DNA of 64,000 nucleotides from assembly GCA_934132775.1 (NCBI GenBank), contig CAKPAA010000007.1, forward strand, positions 1 to 64,000, read 5' to 3'. Source of the DNA: an uncultured Clostridia bacterium (GTDB lineage Bacteria; Bacillota; Clostridia; TANB77; UBA1234). The notes beneath the pieces were generated by a model. The model did no database searches. It saw only the letters and a list, made by a program, of their open reading frames with translations, and was not told the DNA's origin. Within the stretch, counting starts at the first letter, position 1, and every line of letters begins with the position of its first letter. A program made the translations under genes and the position numbers. This document shows, in pieces, positions 54,201-61,556 of this stretch.

Positions 54201-54350
54201 CATAAACGTTGGATATCCTTCTCTATTTTTTATGCTCTTTTTGAATATTTCATTTTTGTTCCAGAAGTCAATAACTTCTTTTTCTCTTTCAACAAAATTC
54301 AAATCTGTTGAAACCTTTTTGTACATTGATTTTTCGCAATCTTCGCACAT
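51213..54350 (-). CDS. ileS: Isoleucyl-tRNA synthetase
   Basis: Class I aminoacyl-tRNA synthetase of 1045 aa. Signatures are PHIGH in GPPTANGKPHIGHIETR (about 52-67), WDTHGLPVE, the CP1 editing domain with TTTPWTLPSNVAL, and LKMSKHKGN (KMSKS loop, near 605). The length and anticodon-binding end are those of the longer IleRS type (IleRS2-like, eukaryotic-like), in which mupirocin resistance is common; this subtype call is tentative. Expression should be governed by the T-box leader upstream. Confidence 0.96.
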   Translation of the reverse strand: MCEDCEKSMYKKVSTDLNFVEREKEVIDFWNKNEIFKKSIKNREGYPTFMFYDGPPTANGKPHIGHIETRVFKDVVPRFWTMKGYEVPRKAGWDTHGLPVELEVEKMLGINGKPQIEKYGVEPFIKQCKESVWKYKHEWELMSERVGFWADMENPYVTYHNDYIESEWWALKTINDKGLLYKGHKIVPYCPRCGTSLSSHEVAQGYKDVKETSCIAKFKVKNKENTYILAWTTTPWTLPSNVALCVSPKDKYVEIEVSNGERYILAEALVPSVIKDEYKVIRNYIGDDLYGTEYEPLYSFAKIDKRAYYVVADSYVTLTDGTGVVHIAPAFGEDDSRVGKDNDLPFLQLVDEAGKFSAETGEWAGTFVKDADKLVLKDLEERGLLFAALPYEHSYPFCWRCDTPLLYYAIDTWFIKMSALRDRLVANNNTVNWMPENIKDGRFGNFLENVIDWGLSRSRYWGTPLPVWECECGNYHVVGSIDELKKLGDNVPDDIELHKPYIDGIKIKCDKCGKDMTRVPYVIDCWFDSGSMPFAQYHYPFENKELFEKHFPAQFISEAIDQTRGWFYTLMAISTLLFDKSPFENCLVLGHVQDKDGLKMSKHKGNVVDPWSVLDKQGADAVRWYFCASSSPWLPTRFYPEGISEYQRKFIGTFWNTYAFYVLYADIDKFNPMEHKLEYDKLSQMDKWVLSKLNTLIKDVDSGMTEYKITESARAIQDFTDELSNWYVRRCRERFWGSGMEQDKVNAYMTLYTCLVTLAKVSAPFVPFMTEEIYQNLVRNFDQTAPESIHLCDFPVADEKMIDKDLEESMEKVLEIVTLGRACRNVSNMKNRQVLSKVYVGMKGKLDEKYYYIIKEELNVKEIEFKDDVSEFVSYNVKPNLKTVGPKYGSILPTINQMLRGGDGTAFVRELNETGKVVLEIGDAKIELVEEDLLIETTKSEKYISSAENDVTVVLDIELTPELIEEGYVRELISKIQNLRKESGFEVQNHIEIYYSGSEKIAEIIDKNKVQIADETLADLITRGEDGTELDINGEKAVIKLIRKQ

Positions 54351-54477
54351 TTTAAAATTCCTCCCTTTATATAAATTTTATTAAAATATAAGCTTTCAAA
54401 AATGGCACACAATAGTAAGAAACTATCTTTACCATTTAAAGCAAATTTTCAAATAGCTTGCTTAAATCAAAGATTTT

Positions 54478-54534
54478 ATACAATAGGAATGCAACAAACT
54501 TTACAACTTGTTATACTTTCCTATTGTATAAAAA
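54478..54534 (-). other. Extra hairpin between T-box terminator and ileS
   Basis: Stem TACAATAGGAAa/tTTCCTATTGTA with an inner AACAA/TTGTT helix, just downstream of the T-box terminator on the minus strand. It is AT-rich on the 3' side (TATAAAATC) but not a classical terminator; it might protect or pause the transcript. Confidence 0.5.
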
Positions 54535-54776
54535 AAGCGCTCTATCCCAACTATCTAGGATAAAGCGTTAATATACTTTATTTATACCACCTACATACAA
54601 TCATATGAGTTCTCTATAACGTGAGAAAACCGTTGACATTTACTACAAGTTCAACATCAAAGCTCCCAGGTGATTTTCAGCATTTCATCCGTTACGAAAC
54701 TTTCAGCACTTGTCTCGCTCTCTAAAACTTCATAAAATACATACTGTCCTTTTCAAAGCTATTATCAAATCTTACG
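54529..54776 (-). promoter_or_regulatory. T-box riboswitch (isoleucine) controlling ileS
   Basis: Minus strand: Stem I region beginning AGAGAGCGAGACAAGTGCTG, an ATC triplet in GAAAATCACC that can be the Ile specifier, and the T-box element TAGGTGGTATAA (54582-54594), whose TGGT matches the ACCA end of tRNA-Ile. The terminator is AACGCTTTATCC/GGATAGAGCGCT (54538-54568) with seven T. T-boxes read uncharged tRNA and permit readthrough when it is bound. Confidence 0.88.
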
Positions 54777-54782
54777 GCTATT

Positions 54783-54810
54783 ATTATATCACGTGAAAAC
54801 AAAAAGTAAA
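54783..54810 (-). promoter_or_regulatory. ileS promoter
   Basis: TTTACT (54805-54810), 16-base spacer, TATAAT (54783-54788) on the minus strand, just upstream of the T-box. It overlaps the stop region of the preceding gene (54819). Confidence 0.75.
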
Positions 54811-54818
54811 GAAATTTT

Positions 54819-55397
54819 TTAATTACCTTGTTTAGCTATATACATCTTGTTTCTTTGCACCCCAAAGCTTTCTTTCATCAAATTCATTACAGCTCTGTTA
54901 TCTAAGCTTGAAATTGTAAATTTCGTTTTCTTTCCATTATTTTCTGAAACAACCAATTTTACAGTATATGCGTGATTTTTCATAAATTTTCTTGTATAAC
55001 TATAAATATACATTCCGTTGATTTTAGCTGCATCTATTTCTTTTGTTCTGGCTAAAAATCTTGTTAACACCAACTTTCCGTCTCTTAAAGCAACCCTTCT
55101 CGTTATTTCCATCAAATAACTGCAAAGTATTATTACCGTAGCTATGAAAGTCAACATTCCACCAGAATGACTTATTGCATCTAGCCCCCAATACATACCT
55201 AACAGTATTCCTGTAAATATCGATACTGTAACAACATATTTAGGTTCTGCTGCTATTTCCTTGTTCTTTGAAAGATTATATTCTTCAACATTTGTAAAAT
55301 AATTTATATCTTTTGGCTCTTTATATAGCTTTTCACCTAAAAAGTAATTTAATATTGTGGTTATTATAATTACGAACGTTACTATATACATTACCAT
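54819..55397 (-). CDS. Membrane protein of unknown function with PH-like domain
   Basis: The 192-residue product has an N-terminal helix (about 1-20) and two central helices (about 55-72 and 80-97), then a cytosolic beta-rich region (about 98-180; KLVLTRFLARTKEIDAAKINGMYIYS and KTKFTISSLDNRAV) that resembles bacterial PH-like/YcxB-type domains. Function is unknown. AGGAGG lies before the ATG. It is monocistronic, upstream of the ileS leader. Confidence 0.65.
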   Translation of the reverse strand: MVMYIVTFVIIITTILNYFLGEKLYKEPKDINYFTNVEEYNLSKNKEIAAEPKYVVTVSIFTGILLGMYWGLDAISHSGGMLTFIATVIILCSYLMEITRRVALRDGKLVLTRFLARTKEIDAAKINGMYIYSYTRKFMKNHAYTVKLVVSENNGKKTKFTISSLDNRAVMNLMKESFGVQRNKMYIAKQGN

Positions 55398-55534
55398 TTT
55401 TCTTCCTCCTCACACAAATATGCTTCACATCCCAAATTGCATTAAATTTCTGGGTGAAATATTATTGAAACACGTTCTTATCGTGTGTCTCAATCTTTTC
55501 CCCCATCACTCTTAAAACTAAATTCGCATCAATT

Positions 55535-56776
55535 TTATTTTTTATTATGATAATTTATATAATCTCTTCTCGCTGTATCTGGCGAATCAGCCCCCTCAGC
55601 ATTTTTCACTGGTGAAAAATCTTCTTCTCTAACTCCACGTATCAAACCAATTTCAGGCATTTTCGCAAATGCATCAAATAAAAACGTTTCAAATTTATAT
55701 GCATTAGGCTTTTCAGGTTTAACCATTTCTCCATTTTCATTCATATAATCGCTCTTTTTATGAGCAGTGTGATATGGTAATTTATACTTTTCAATCTCCT
55801 CTAATGCTGAAATATTAAATAAATTTAATAGTACGTGTGATTCACCGAACAATAACTCGCCATTTTCATCTCTTGCATTCGCATATTCTTCAGATATTTC
55901 AGTGTACTCAATTACATATGGCTTTCCGTTTTTCTTGCAGAAAACTCCAACACGCTCATCTGGTCCTTTTTTTGCAATCGTCTTAGAAACTATTTTATAA
56001 CCATTCTTTATAGCAAAACCTATTAAAAGTGGATCTGCCATTTTTACCAAAACATTGTCTACTGCGGCTATAAACACCCACTCAACGCCTCGTTTTTTCA
56101 TATCTGTCAAAACTCCGTTAGTAGCCATAGCCTCAAAAACACCGCCATGACCGTCCGCTGCCTCCTTAACAAAACCATTTTCATCTAATATAAGCTTGCC
56201 ATTTTCATCTATCATAGGAAGTTCACCTTGTGTAAAAAAGTGATCTATTTCAGCCTTTGGATATCCAAAATAATTATGCTCCTCAAAGAAATTTTTTGTA
56301 TCATCATTGTTGGCATTGCTAGTCATTATATACCAAGGAATCGTCACAGCATACTTTTCATTTGCTAATTTCAAAATATCATTTTGAATTTCAAATATAC
56401 TTTTATGAGATGGAAGCCCAATATCGAATGTGCCCTTAGGTCCATTATGTCCAAGTCTAGTGCCTTGCCCACCTGCCATTGTAACAACAGCAAGTTTGCC
56501 ACTTTCAATTGCTTTCTCTCCAAGCTTAATATATTCATCTCTCTCACTTTCAGATAATTTTAATGAATCAACATAAGGAGCAGGCTCTATCTTGTCATTG
56601 TGAATTTCAGGCTTTTTATCTGCATTTTTATATAAATCCAATATCTTTTCAAAATCAATTCTTGAAATTTGATCTAACAACTTATCTTTATCACTCTCAT
56701 TCATTCTTTCATATGACTTCAAAATATGCTCTTGACCGTACTTTTCAAGCTTTGCTTTCGCTTCTTCAAATTTCAT
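55535..56776 (-). CDS. UDP-sugar pyrophosphorylase (UAP/UDPGP family)
   Basis: A 413-residue nucleotidyltransferase of the UDP-GlcNAc/UDP-Glc pyrophosphorylase superfamily found mainly in eukaryotes and some bacteria, not the GlmU or GalU type. Signatures are VTMAGGQGTRLGHNGPKG (about 99-116), PWYIMTSNAN, DGHGGVFEAM and the VDNVL loop. The product, UDP-GlcNAc, UDP-GalNAc or another UDP-sugar, would feed cell-wall or surface glycan synthesis; the sugar cannot be fixed from sequence. Monocistronic, with a weak hairpin (55462-55491) after the stop. Confidence 0.85.
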   Translation of the reverse strand: MKFEEAKAKLEKYGQEHILKSYERMNESDKDKLLDQISRIDFEKILDLYKNADKKPEIHNDKIEPAPYVDSLKLSESERDEYIKLGEKAIESGKLAVVTMAGGQGTRLGHNGPKGTFDIGLPSHKSIFEIQNDILKLANEKYAVTIPWYIMTSNANNDDTKNFFEEHNYFGYPKAEIDHFFTQGELPMIDENGKLILDENGFVKEAADGHGGVFEAMATNGVLTDMKKRGVEWVFIAAVDNVLVKMADPLLIGFAIKNGYKIVSKTIAKKGPDERVGVFCKKNGKPYVIEYTEISEEYANARDENGELLFGESHVLLNLFNISALEEIEKYKLPYHTAHKKSDYMNENGEMVKPEKPNAYKFETFLFDAFAKMPEIGLIRGVREEDFSPVKNAEGADSPDTARRDYINYHNKK

Positions 56777-56902
56777 AAAATCACCCTTTCTGCAAATATT
56801 ATATACTATTGTTTAAAAAAAAACAGCTTTTTATGTGAAAAAATTACCAGAATAAAAAAATCTTAGTTTGTACAACATAAAATTGAAACAATTAACACAA
56901 TT

Positions 56903-56966
56903 GTGCCTATGGGAACGCATACTCATTAATCATAAATAATGTGGCAGCATATGTCCCCATAGGTAC
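56903..56966 (+). promoter_or_regulatory. Conserved-looking hairpin upstream of the DUF378 gene
   Basis: 14-bp inverted repeat GTGCCTATGGGAAC/GTCCCCATAGGTAC (one mismatch, one G-U) with a 36-base interior. It stands out in otherwise AT-rich DNA and ends 60 bases before the ATG. There is no T-run; it may be an operator, a small RNA or a leader structure. Confidence 0.5.
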
Positions 56967-57025
56967 AAAAAGCACTTAGAAGTGTCACAACATTAAAACA
57001 AATCGCTTTGAAAGGAAGTGAGTAT

Positions 57026-57232
57026 ATGAAAGCTTTTTATGCAACAGTTTTAACAATCTTAATAATTGGAGGACTAAACTGGGGACTTGTTGGTTTATTT
57101 AACTATAACCTAGTAGATGCAATATTTGGAGCAAACAACTGGTTCACTAGACTTGTATATATATTAGTTGGCGTATCTGCAATTTTCTCTTTTGCATTCT
57201 ACGGTTATGAAAGTGAAAAAGAAAGAAACTAA
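57026..57232 (+). CDS. DUF378 family membrane protein
   Basis: The 68-residue protein has two membrane helices (about 5-25 and 40-60) and the family pattern LIIGGLNWGLVGLF...NLVDAIFG. DUF378 proteins are widespread in Firmicutes and of unknown function, probably in the cytoplasmic membrane. The ATG at 57026 has AAAGGAAGTGAG upstream; the in-frame codon at 57008 precedes that site and is not used. Confidence 0.88.
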   Translation: MKAFYATVLTILIIGGLNWGLVGLFNYNLVDAIFGANNWFTRLVYILVGVSAIFSFAFYGYESEKERN

Positions 57233-57301
57233 ATAAAATAACAAAATCATTAAATGTAAAATAGTTTTTCAGCATTTCATAAACTTCACACTTCAAACAT
57301 A

Positions 57302-57330
57302 TTGAAAAATAAGCACTTGTAATATATAAT
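57302..57330 (+). promoter_or_regulatory. Promoter of the PflX-like gene
   Basis: TTGAAA (57302-57307), 17-base spacer, TATAAT (57325-57330), 23 bases before the ATG. Confidence 0.78.
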
Positions 57331-57353
57331 ATGGCAACAGAGGTGTAAAAAAT

Positions 57354-58235
57354 ATGCTTGAAAAATGTAATTTGTGTGCATTTAACTGCAACGTAGATAG
57401 AAATAAAAAATTAGGAGCTTGCAAATGTGGCATTCAGCCAAAACTTGCACTAGCTTCTATACATATGTGGGAAGAACCTTGTATAAGTGGAACAAATGGC
57501 TCTGGAACAGTATTTTTCAGTGGATGTAATTTTAGATGCGTATTCTGCCAAAATTACGACATATCGCAAAACGAATTTGGAAAAGAAATAACCACAAATA
57601 GATTAGCCGAAATTTTTTTAGAACTACAAGCCAAAAACGTGCATAACATAAATTTAGTTTCACCAACACCATACGTTTATCAAATTATAGACGCAGTAAA
57701 AATTGCAAAAGAAAATAGACTAAAAATACCAATTGTGTACAACACAAACACATACGAAAATATTGAAACAATAAAACTTTTAAAAGGTACAGTTGATATA
57801 TACTTGCCAGACCTAAAATATTACAACAACGAAACAGCACTAAAATTTTCGAAAATTCCAAACTACTTCAGCGTTGCCACAAATGCAATTTTGGAAATGG
57901 TAAAACAAGTTGGCACACCAACATTTGACGAAAATGGAATTATGCAAAAAGGTGTAATAATTAGGCACCTAACTTTGCCAAATCATCTTACAGAAACAAA
58001 ATATGTACTAAACTGGATAAAAGAAAACTTAGGCGATAAAGTATATGTAAGTGTTATGGCACAATACTTTCCAACATACAAAGCAAAGAACTTTGAAGAT
58101 ATAAATAGAAAACTAAACAAACGTGAATATACTTACCTTTTAAAAATGGTATCCGATATAAAAAATGGCTACATTCAAGAACTGGGCACACACGAAGAAG
58201 AATACGTACCAAAATTTGATTTGCAAGGAATTTGA
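57354..58235 (+). CDS. Radical SAM protein, PflX-like (COG1313)
   Basis: The 293-residue protein has an N-terminal four-Cys segment (CNLCAFNCNVDR, CKCG; residues 4-25), then the radical-SAM motif CNFRCVFC (near 61-68) and a TIM-barrel-like core ending before a helical tail. The overall order resembles PflX and the AmmeMemoRadiSam enzyme, related to pyruvate-formate-lyase activase but with an unknown substrate. GAGGTG precedes the ATG. A good promoter and terminator make it monocistronic. Confidence 0.86.
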   Translation: MLEKCNLCAFNCNVDRNKKLGACKCGIQPKLALASIHMWEEPCISGTNGSGTVFFSGCNFRCVFCQNYDISQNEFGKEITTNRLAEIFLELQAKNVHNINLVSPTPYVYQIIDAVKIAKENRLKIPIVYNTNTYENIETIKLLKGTVDIYLPDLKYYNNETALKFSKIPNYFSVATNAILEMVKQVGTPTFDENGIMQKGVIIRHLTLPNHLTETKYVLNWIKENLGDKVYVSVMAQYFPTYKAKNFEDINRKLNKREYTYLLKMVSDIKNGYIQELGTHEEEYVPKFDLQGI

Positions 58236-58361
58236 AAATAATATAACTTTTCTTTATACATATAGTTTTTATGTTGAAATAATTTCTTTATAAATCTTAT
58301 TTTAATTTTCAGCAATTTAAAATAATCAGTAGCTGTAAAAAATACTTTCTCCAAAATATAT

Positions 58362-58408
58362 AACCCACACAAACCTTAACTTAATTTAGCTTGTGTGGGT
58401 TTATTTTT
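58362..58408 (+). terminator. Terminator after the PflX-like gene
   Basis: Perfect 11-bp stem AACCCACACAA/TTGTGTGGGTT followed by TATTTTTG on the plus strand, 125 bases beyond the stop codon. Confidence 0.85.
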
Positions 58409-58507
58409 GAAAAATAAATTACAATAAAATATTTAATCTTTCAAGTTATTTTTTATCTTTTAGCATTATATTAAAAATTTTTACACTAATTTTGATAATA
58501 TATCAAT

Positions 58508-60031
58508 TTATTTAATATTCCAAGCAGTTGATGCAGATGAACCATCAGTTGAAGAATTTGAAATATCTAATAAATTAGCTGATATAGAGATTACAGGACG
58601 AAGACCATACGAAGGCGCGCCCACGTAGCCAGTCGAAATGACTGAGTAGTAGCCGTAGACATAGGTAGTATAAGCCGTGCGTAAGCCATAGTAGGCAAAG
58701 GCACCCTCAGAGGCCAAGCCGACATACGGCGAAGCGAGCCAGCCTCTATTGTCTACATCTCCTTTTAGTATATCGCCAATCTTCGCATTGGCACTACTCG
58801 GATTATAACCATAATATGTCCTTGTTATTAAAACTGGTTCATCTTTTGACTTTAATTCAATATAATCAGTTTCACTTGTTGATTTATGTGTTACTCCATT
58901 CTTGTCATCCCAGTTATAGAATCTTGGGTACTCTACTCCACTTGCTAAACTTGCAGTGTGCTTTTTAGCTGTGTATGTGTGTCCTCCTGCTACTACATCT
59001 TTCAAATCACTATCCGCCGTATCAGCTGGATACCAAGCCCATCTTGTTAGATTTGTTGATGGAATATAATCACAAGCCTTATTCAAATCTTCTATTGTCA
59101 TACTTCTTGCTGTTATTCCCTTATCTGCATTTGAATATAACTTCTCACATAATCTATGCAATTCGTTTGCACCATATAAATATCCTGCTGCACCCTTAAT
59201 AGTTACTTTGTTTACGTACCCATCTGTTGTTAGCATAACTTTTCCTGTTTCATTATCGATACTCAAAATTCTCCACTTTGCTGTTGCATCTGTTGAAAGA
59301 GTTTCTTTTGTGTAACCGGTTTTTCTTGGATCTGTTTCAACATTCTGCACCGCTGTTGGTACGTAGTTCACATAGTCTCCTACTTTTATTTTACTTGTTA
59401 TTTCTTCAAACTCTTTCTTAGACAAGCCATCGTCCAAAAGTTCTCTATTTTCAAGGTTACTACTCTCATTTATTTGCAACTTAAAAGTTGTACCTGCAAC
59501 TGTTATATCAACATCTCCTGAACTAGAAACAAGTGAACTATCTACAAATTCCTTGTCTCTTATGTTATATGCATTCTCGCTTGGAAATGGTGGCCAAATA
59601 AACACCTTACCATTTTTAGTTACAGCATATTTAACATCAACATTAGTCTCACTTGGAGTATTCACTCTCATTACTGGTAACTTAATTCCAATATCTGCAC
59701 TCTTATCAATTATTGTATAATCAGGTGTCCTGCTTTCTACCACAAAATCACTATCAGTCCTACCACCCTTAGCTACATAATTAAACACTTGTCCATCAGT
59801 AATCTGAGAACCCTTCGCAAGCATTGCACCTTTAACCTCTATCATCTTCTCATTTATAGCCTGTTCAACTTCACTAATATTAGACACAAACTTAGAATAA
59901 TTCGCCTTTCCAATAGTGCCCGTTGAACTATTAAAAGCAATAGCTGCTAAAATAATTACTACTATAATCGTAATAACCAATGCAATAAGAGAAATACCTC
60001 TCTCACTATTTCTTAATTCAAAACATTTCAT
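58508..60031 (-). CDS. Long type IV pilin with C-terminal C-type-lectin-like variable module (putative pilus adhesin)
   Basis: The 507-residue product starts with the leader MKCFELRNSERG, then ISLIALVITIIVVIILAAIAF. Its first ~160 residues parallel the major pilin (NYSKFVSNI, YTIIDKS, IGIKLPVMRVNT, VFIWPPF). Next comes a central part with KVGDYVNYVP and WRILSIDNETGKVMLTTDG (DUF6273-like), and a C-terminal fold with WLASP (residue 431 on) and GLRPVISI (476-483), typical of C-type-lectin-like modules targeted by diversity-generating retroelements. Base composition shifts sharply to high GC there. I infer a tip or shaft adhesin using the pilD/pilB/pilC machinery. AGGTTGAT precedes the ATG. Monocistronic. 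Confidence 0.85.
   Translation of the reverse strand: MKCFELRNSERGISLIALVITIIVVIILAAIAFNSSTGTIGKANYSKFVSNISEVEQAINEKMIEVKGAMLAKGSQITDGQVFNYVAKGGRTDSDFVVESRTPDYTIIDKSADIGIKLPVMRVNTPSETNVDVKYAVTKNGKVFIWPPFPSENAYNIRDKEFVDSSLVSSSGDVDITVAGTTFKLQINESSNLENRELLDDGLSKKEFEEITSKIKVGDYVNYVPTAVQNVETDPRKTGYTKETLSTDATAKWRILSIDNETGKVMLTTDGYVNKVTIKGAAGYLYGANELHRLCEKLYSNADKGITARSMTIEDLNKACDYIPSTNLTRWAWYPADTADSDLKDVVAGGHTYTAKKHTASLASGVEYPRFYNWDDKNGVTHKSTSETDYIELKSKDEPVLITRTYYGYNPSSANAKIGDILKGDVDNRGWLASPYVGLASEGAFAYYGLRTAYTTYVYGYYSVISTGYVGAPSYGLRPVISISANLLDISNSSTDGSSASTAWNIK
58583..58747 (-). repeat. Putative DGR variable region (VR) in the long pilin
   Basis: Codes for residues 429-483. By hand count 58601-58750 is about 55% G+C, against about 30% around it. 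The segment is unusually rich in Tyr, Gly, Val, Ala, Thr and Ser codons ending in C (TAC, GGC, GTC, GCC, ACC), which is what A-to-N mutation of AAC codons in a template repeat would leave. It is bounded by W-L-A-S-P and G-L-R-P-V. The template repeat is not in this window. Confidence 0.65.
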
Positions 60032-60125
60032 ACGTAAATCAACCTCATTTCTTCATTTTATTTTTTATACTCTCAACACTATCTCAAACAAAACTCACTT
60101 AAATCCAGCCACTATGTTCAAAGGA

Positions 60126-60199
60126 GTAAAAGTACATAGAATAAATTTTTTCGGCTCGGTATGGGTAGGTAGGAGAAAAAATTTTTCTATTACTTTTAC
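60126..60199. repeat. 25-27 bp inverted repeat with 22-base GC-rich loop
   Basis: Left arm starts GTAAAAGTACATAGAATAAA and ends TTTTTTC (60126-60152). The right arm is its imperfect complement (60175-60199, two single-base bulges). The loop GGCTCGGTATGGGTAGGTAG.. is far richer in G than its surroundings. It lies about 95-170 bases upstream of the long pilin start. Confidence 0.75.
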
Positions 60200-60545
60200 G
60201 ACGCTACTATGCCAAAACAAACTTAAATTGGTGCTTTTATAAATCATAGTAACTAATCAGAACAAACTTAAAATAACTCTTTCATAAATTGTAGCATCTT
60301 CTCAAAGCAAAGCATATTTTTCACACGCCAAAAAGACTAACCAAAACTTAGCCATCTCATTCAAGTTTCACACAAAACTCAAATAAATAGCAAAATTTCA
60401 GTTAGTCTCCTAACTATCCTCAACATAATTTATAAAATCCAAAGCAAAATAGCAAACACTTGCAACACTTACTGCACAAACATCAGCCACACCGAAAGCA
60501 CTCTCATAAGAAACTGCTTTCGCATTTCTTTTATTTAAAAATTGG

Positions 60546-60563
60546 CTTGTGTGTGTGTGTGTG
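60546..60563. repeat. GT dinucleotide run
   Basis: About eight to nine GT units, a simple repeat prone to slippage, in the intergenic region just right-hand of the long pilin leader and 70 bases left of the HD-GYP gene end. Confidence 0.85.
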
Positions 60564-60636
60564 TACAGCCCCAACGGTTTCAAGTACCTTGTTCATTTTT
60601 CTCCTCCTGTTTCTAAAATTTAATTACTAAAAACAT

Positions 60637-61539
60637 CTATATTCTCAACTGTTTTATCAATTTTTGAATTTCTTCTTGCTCACTTTCATATAATTTCATC
60701 TTCTCAATTTCTTTTTCCAATGCTCTCTGCTTAATTATAAGCAAATTAGCATTTGTACTCATATCATATCCTGGTGCCAGTTCAAATCTTTTCAACTTTC
60801 TTTCTAATTTTTTAGTTAAACCTTGATCATATATTTGTTTGTATATGCCTTCTAATTCGTGTAATATCTCTAAATTATTTCTATACTGCATTACATTCTT
60901 TTCGTGTGTATTACGTTCCTCTGTCACTTTATCATACACAACCATTAACAAATACACCAAATATTCACCAGACATTTTTTTGTTCTTCACATCTTGAACC
61001 ATCATTTTTAATGCATCACTTATTTTGTAACCATCTTTATATTGCCTCTTTTGTGTCAATGCATCATATACATCAGCAACTTTTATTATCTGTGCCTCTT
61101 TCGGAATTTCATCTCCCTTTAATCCGTCTGGATATCCTGTACCGTCCATATTTTCGTGATGTGCTCTTACTATTGGTGCTAAGTCTTTAAAGTTTTTATA
61201 TTCCATACATATTTCATATCCGTATATCGTATGTTTTTTCATTATTTCAAATTCTTCATCCGTTAGCCTTGAAGTTTTTTGTAGTATCTCAGGTGGTATT
61301 TTTATTTTTCCCACGTCGTGCAAATATGCAGCAAGAACACATTTTTTTAATTCTTCGTATGGCATCCCCATTCTTTGACACATAGCAGTTGTCATCTTGG
61401 CAACACCTTGTACGTGTGCATCTGTAAATATATCTAGTCCCTTTAACACTGATATTTCCAAACTAATCTCATTTGATAACTCTGCCTCATTTATTCTTGT
61501 GCTTCCTAGTATATCTAACGGTTTAAAACGTTTTTTCAT
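60637..61539 (-). CDS. HD-GYP domain protein (c-di-GMP phosphodiesterase)
   Basis: The 300-residue protein carries HDVGK (74-78) and HHENMDGTGYP (127-137), the paired metal-binding and GYP motifs that define HD-GYP phosphodiesterases, which hydrolyse cyclic di-GMP. A short N-terminal region (1-55) precedes the domain; the C-terminal ~90 residues are a charged coiled coil. The ATG at 61539 has AGGAGG upstream; the frame continues 21 codons further without support. It follows the putative nuclease gene by 17 bases. Because it neighbours the long pilin, control of adhesion through c-di-GMP is plausible. Confidence 0.9.
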   Translation of the reverse strand: MKKRFKPLDILGSTRINEAELSNEISLEISVLKGLDIFTDAHVQGVAKMTTAMCQRMGMPYEELKKCVLAAYLHDVGKIKIPPEILQKTSRLTDEEFEIMKKHTIYGYEICMEYKNFKDLAPIVRAHHENMDGTGYPDGLKGDEIPKEAQIIKVADVYDALTQKRQYKDGYKISDALKMMVQDVKNKKMSGEYLVYLLMVVYDKVTEERNTHEKNVMQYRNNLEILHELEGIYKQIYDQGLTKKLERKLKRFELAPGYDMSTNANLLIIKQRALEKEIEKMKLYESEQEEIQKLIKQLRI

Positions 61540-61556
61540 CTTTTGTATCCTCCTAA

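Larger units (their letters stand above)
60032..60636. other. Intergenic region of about 600 bases upstream of the long pilin
   Basis: It contains the large inverted repeat at 60126-60199 and a (GT) run at 60546-60563. The rest is AT-rich, with loosely repeated AAACTTAAAT-type phrases and no coding frame. A leftward promoter for the long pilin must lie here, but I see no clear consensus. Confidence 0.55.

Noticed and set aside
58236..58507. DGR template repeat downstream of the variable region
   Set aside because: I looked for a near-copy of the GC-rich segment here and in the rest of the window and found none; nor is there a reverse-transcriptase gene in the window.
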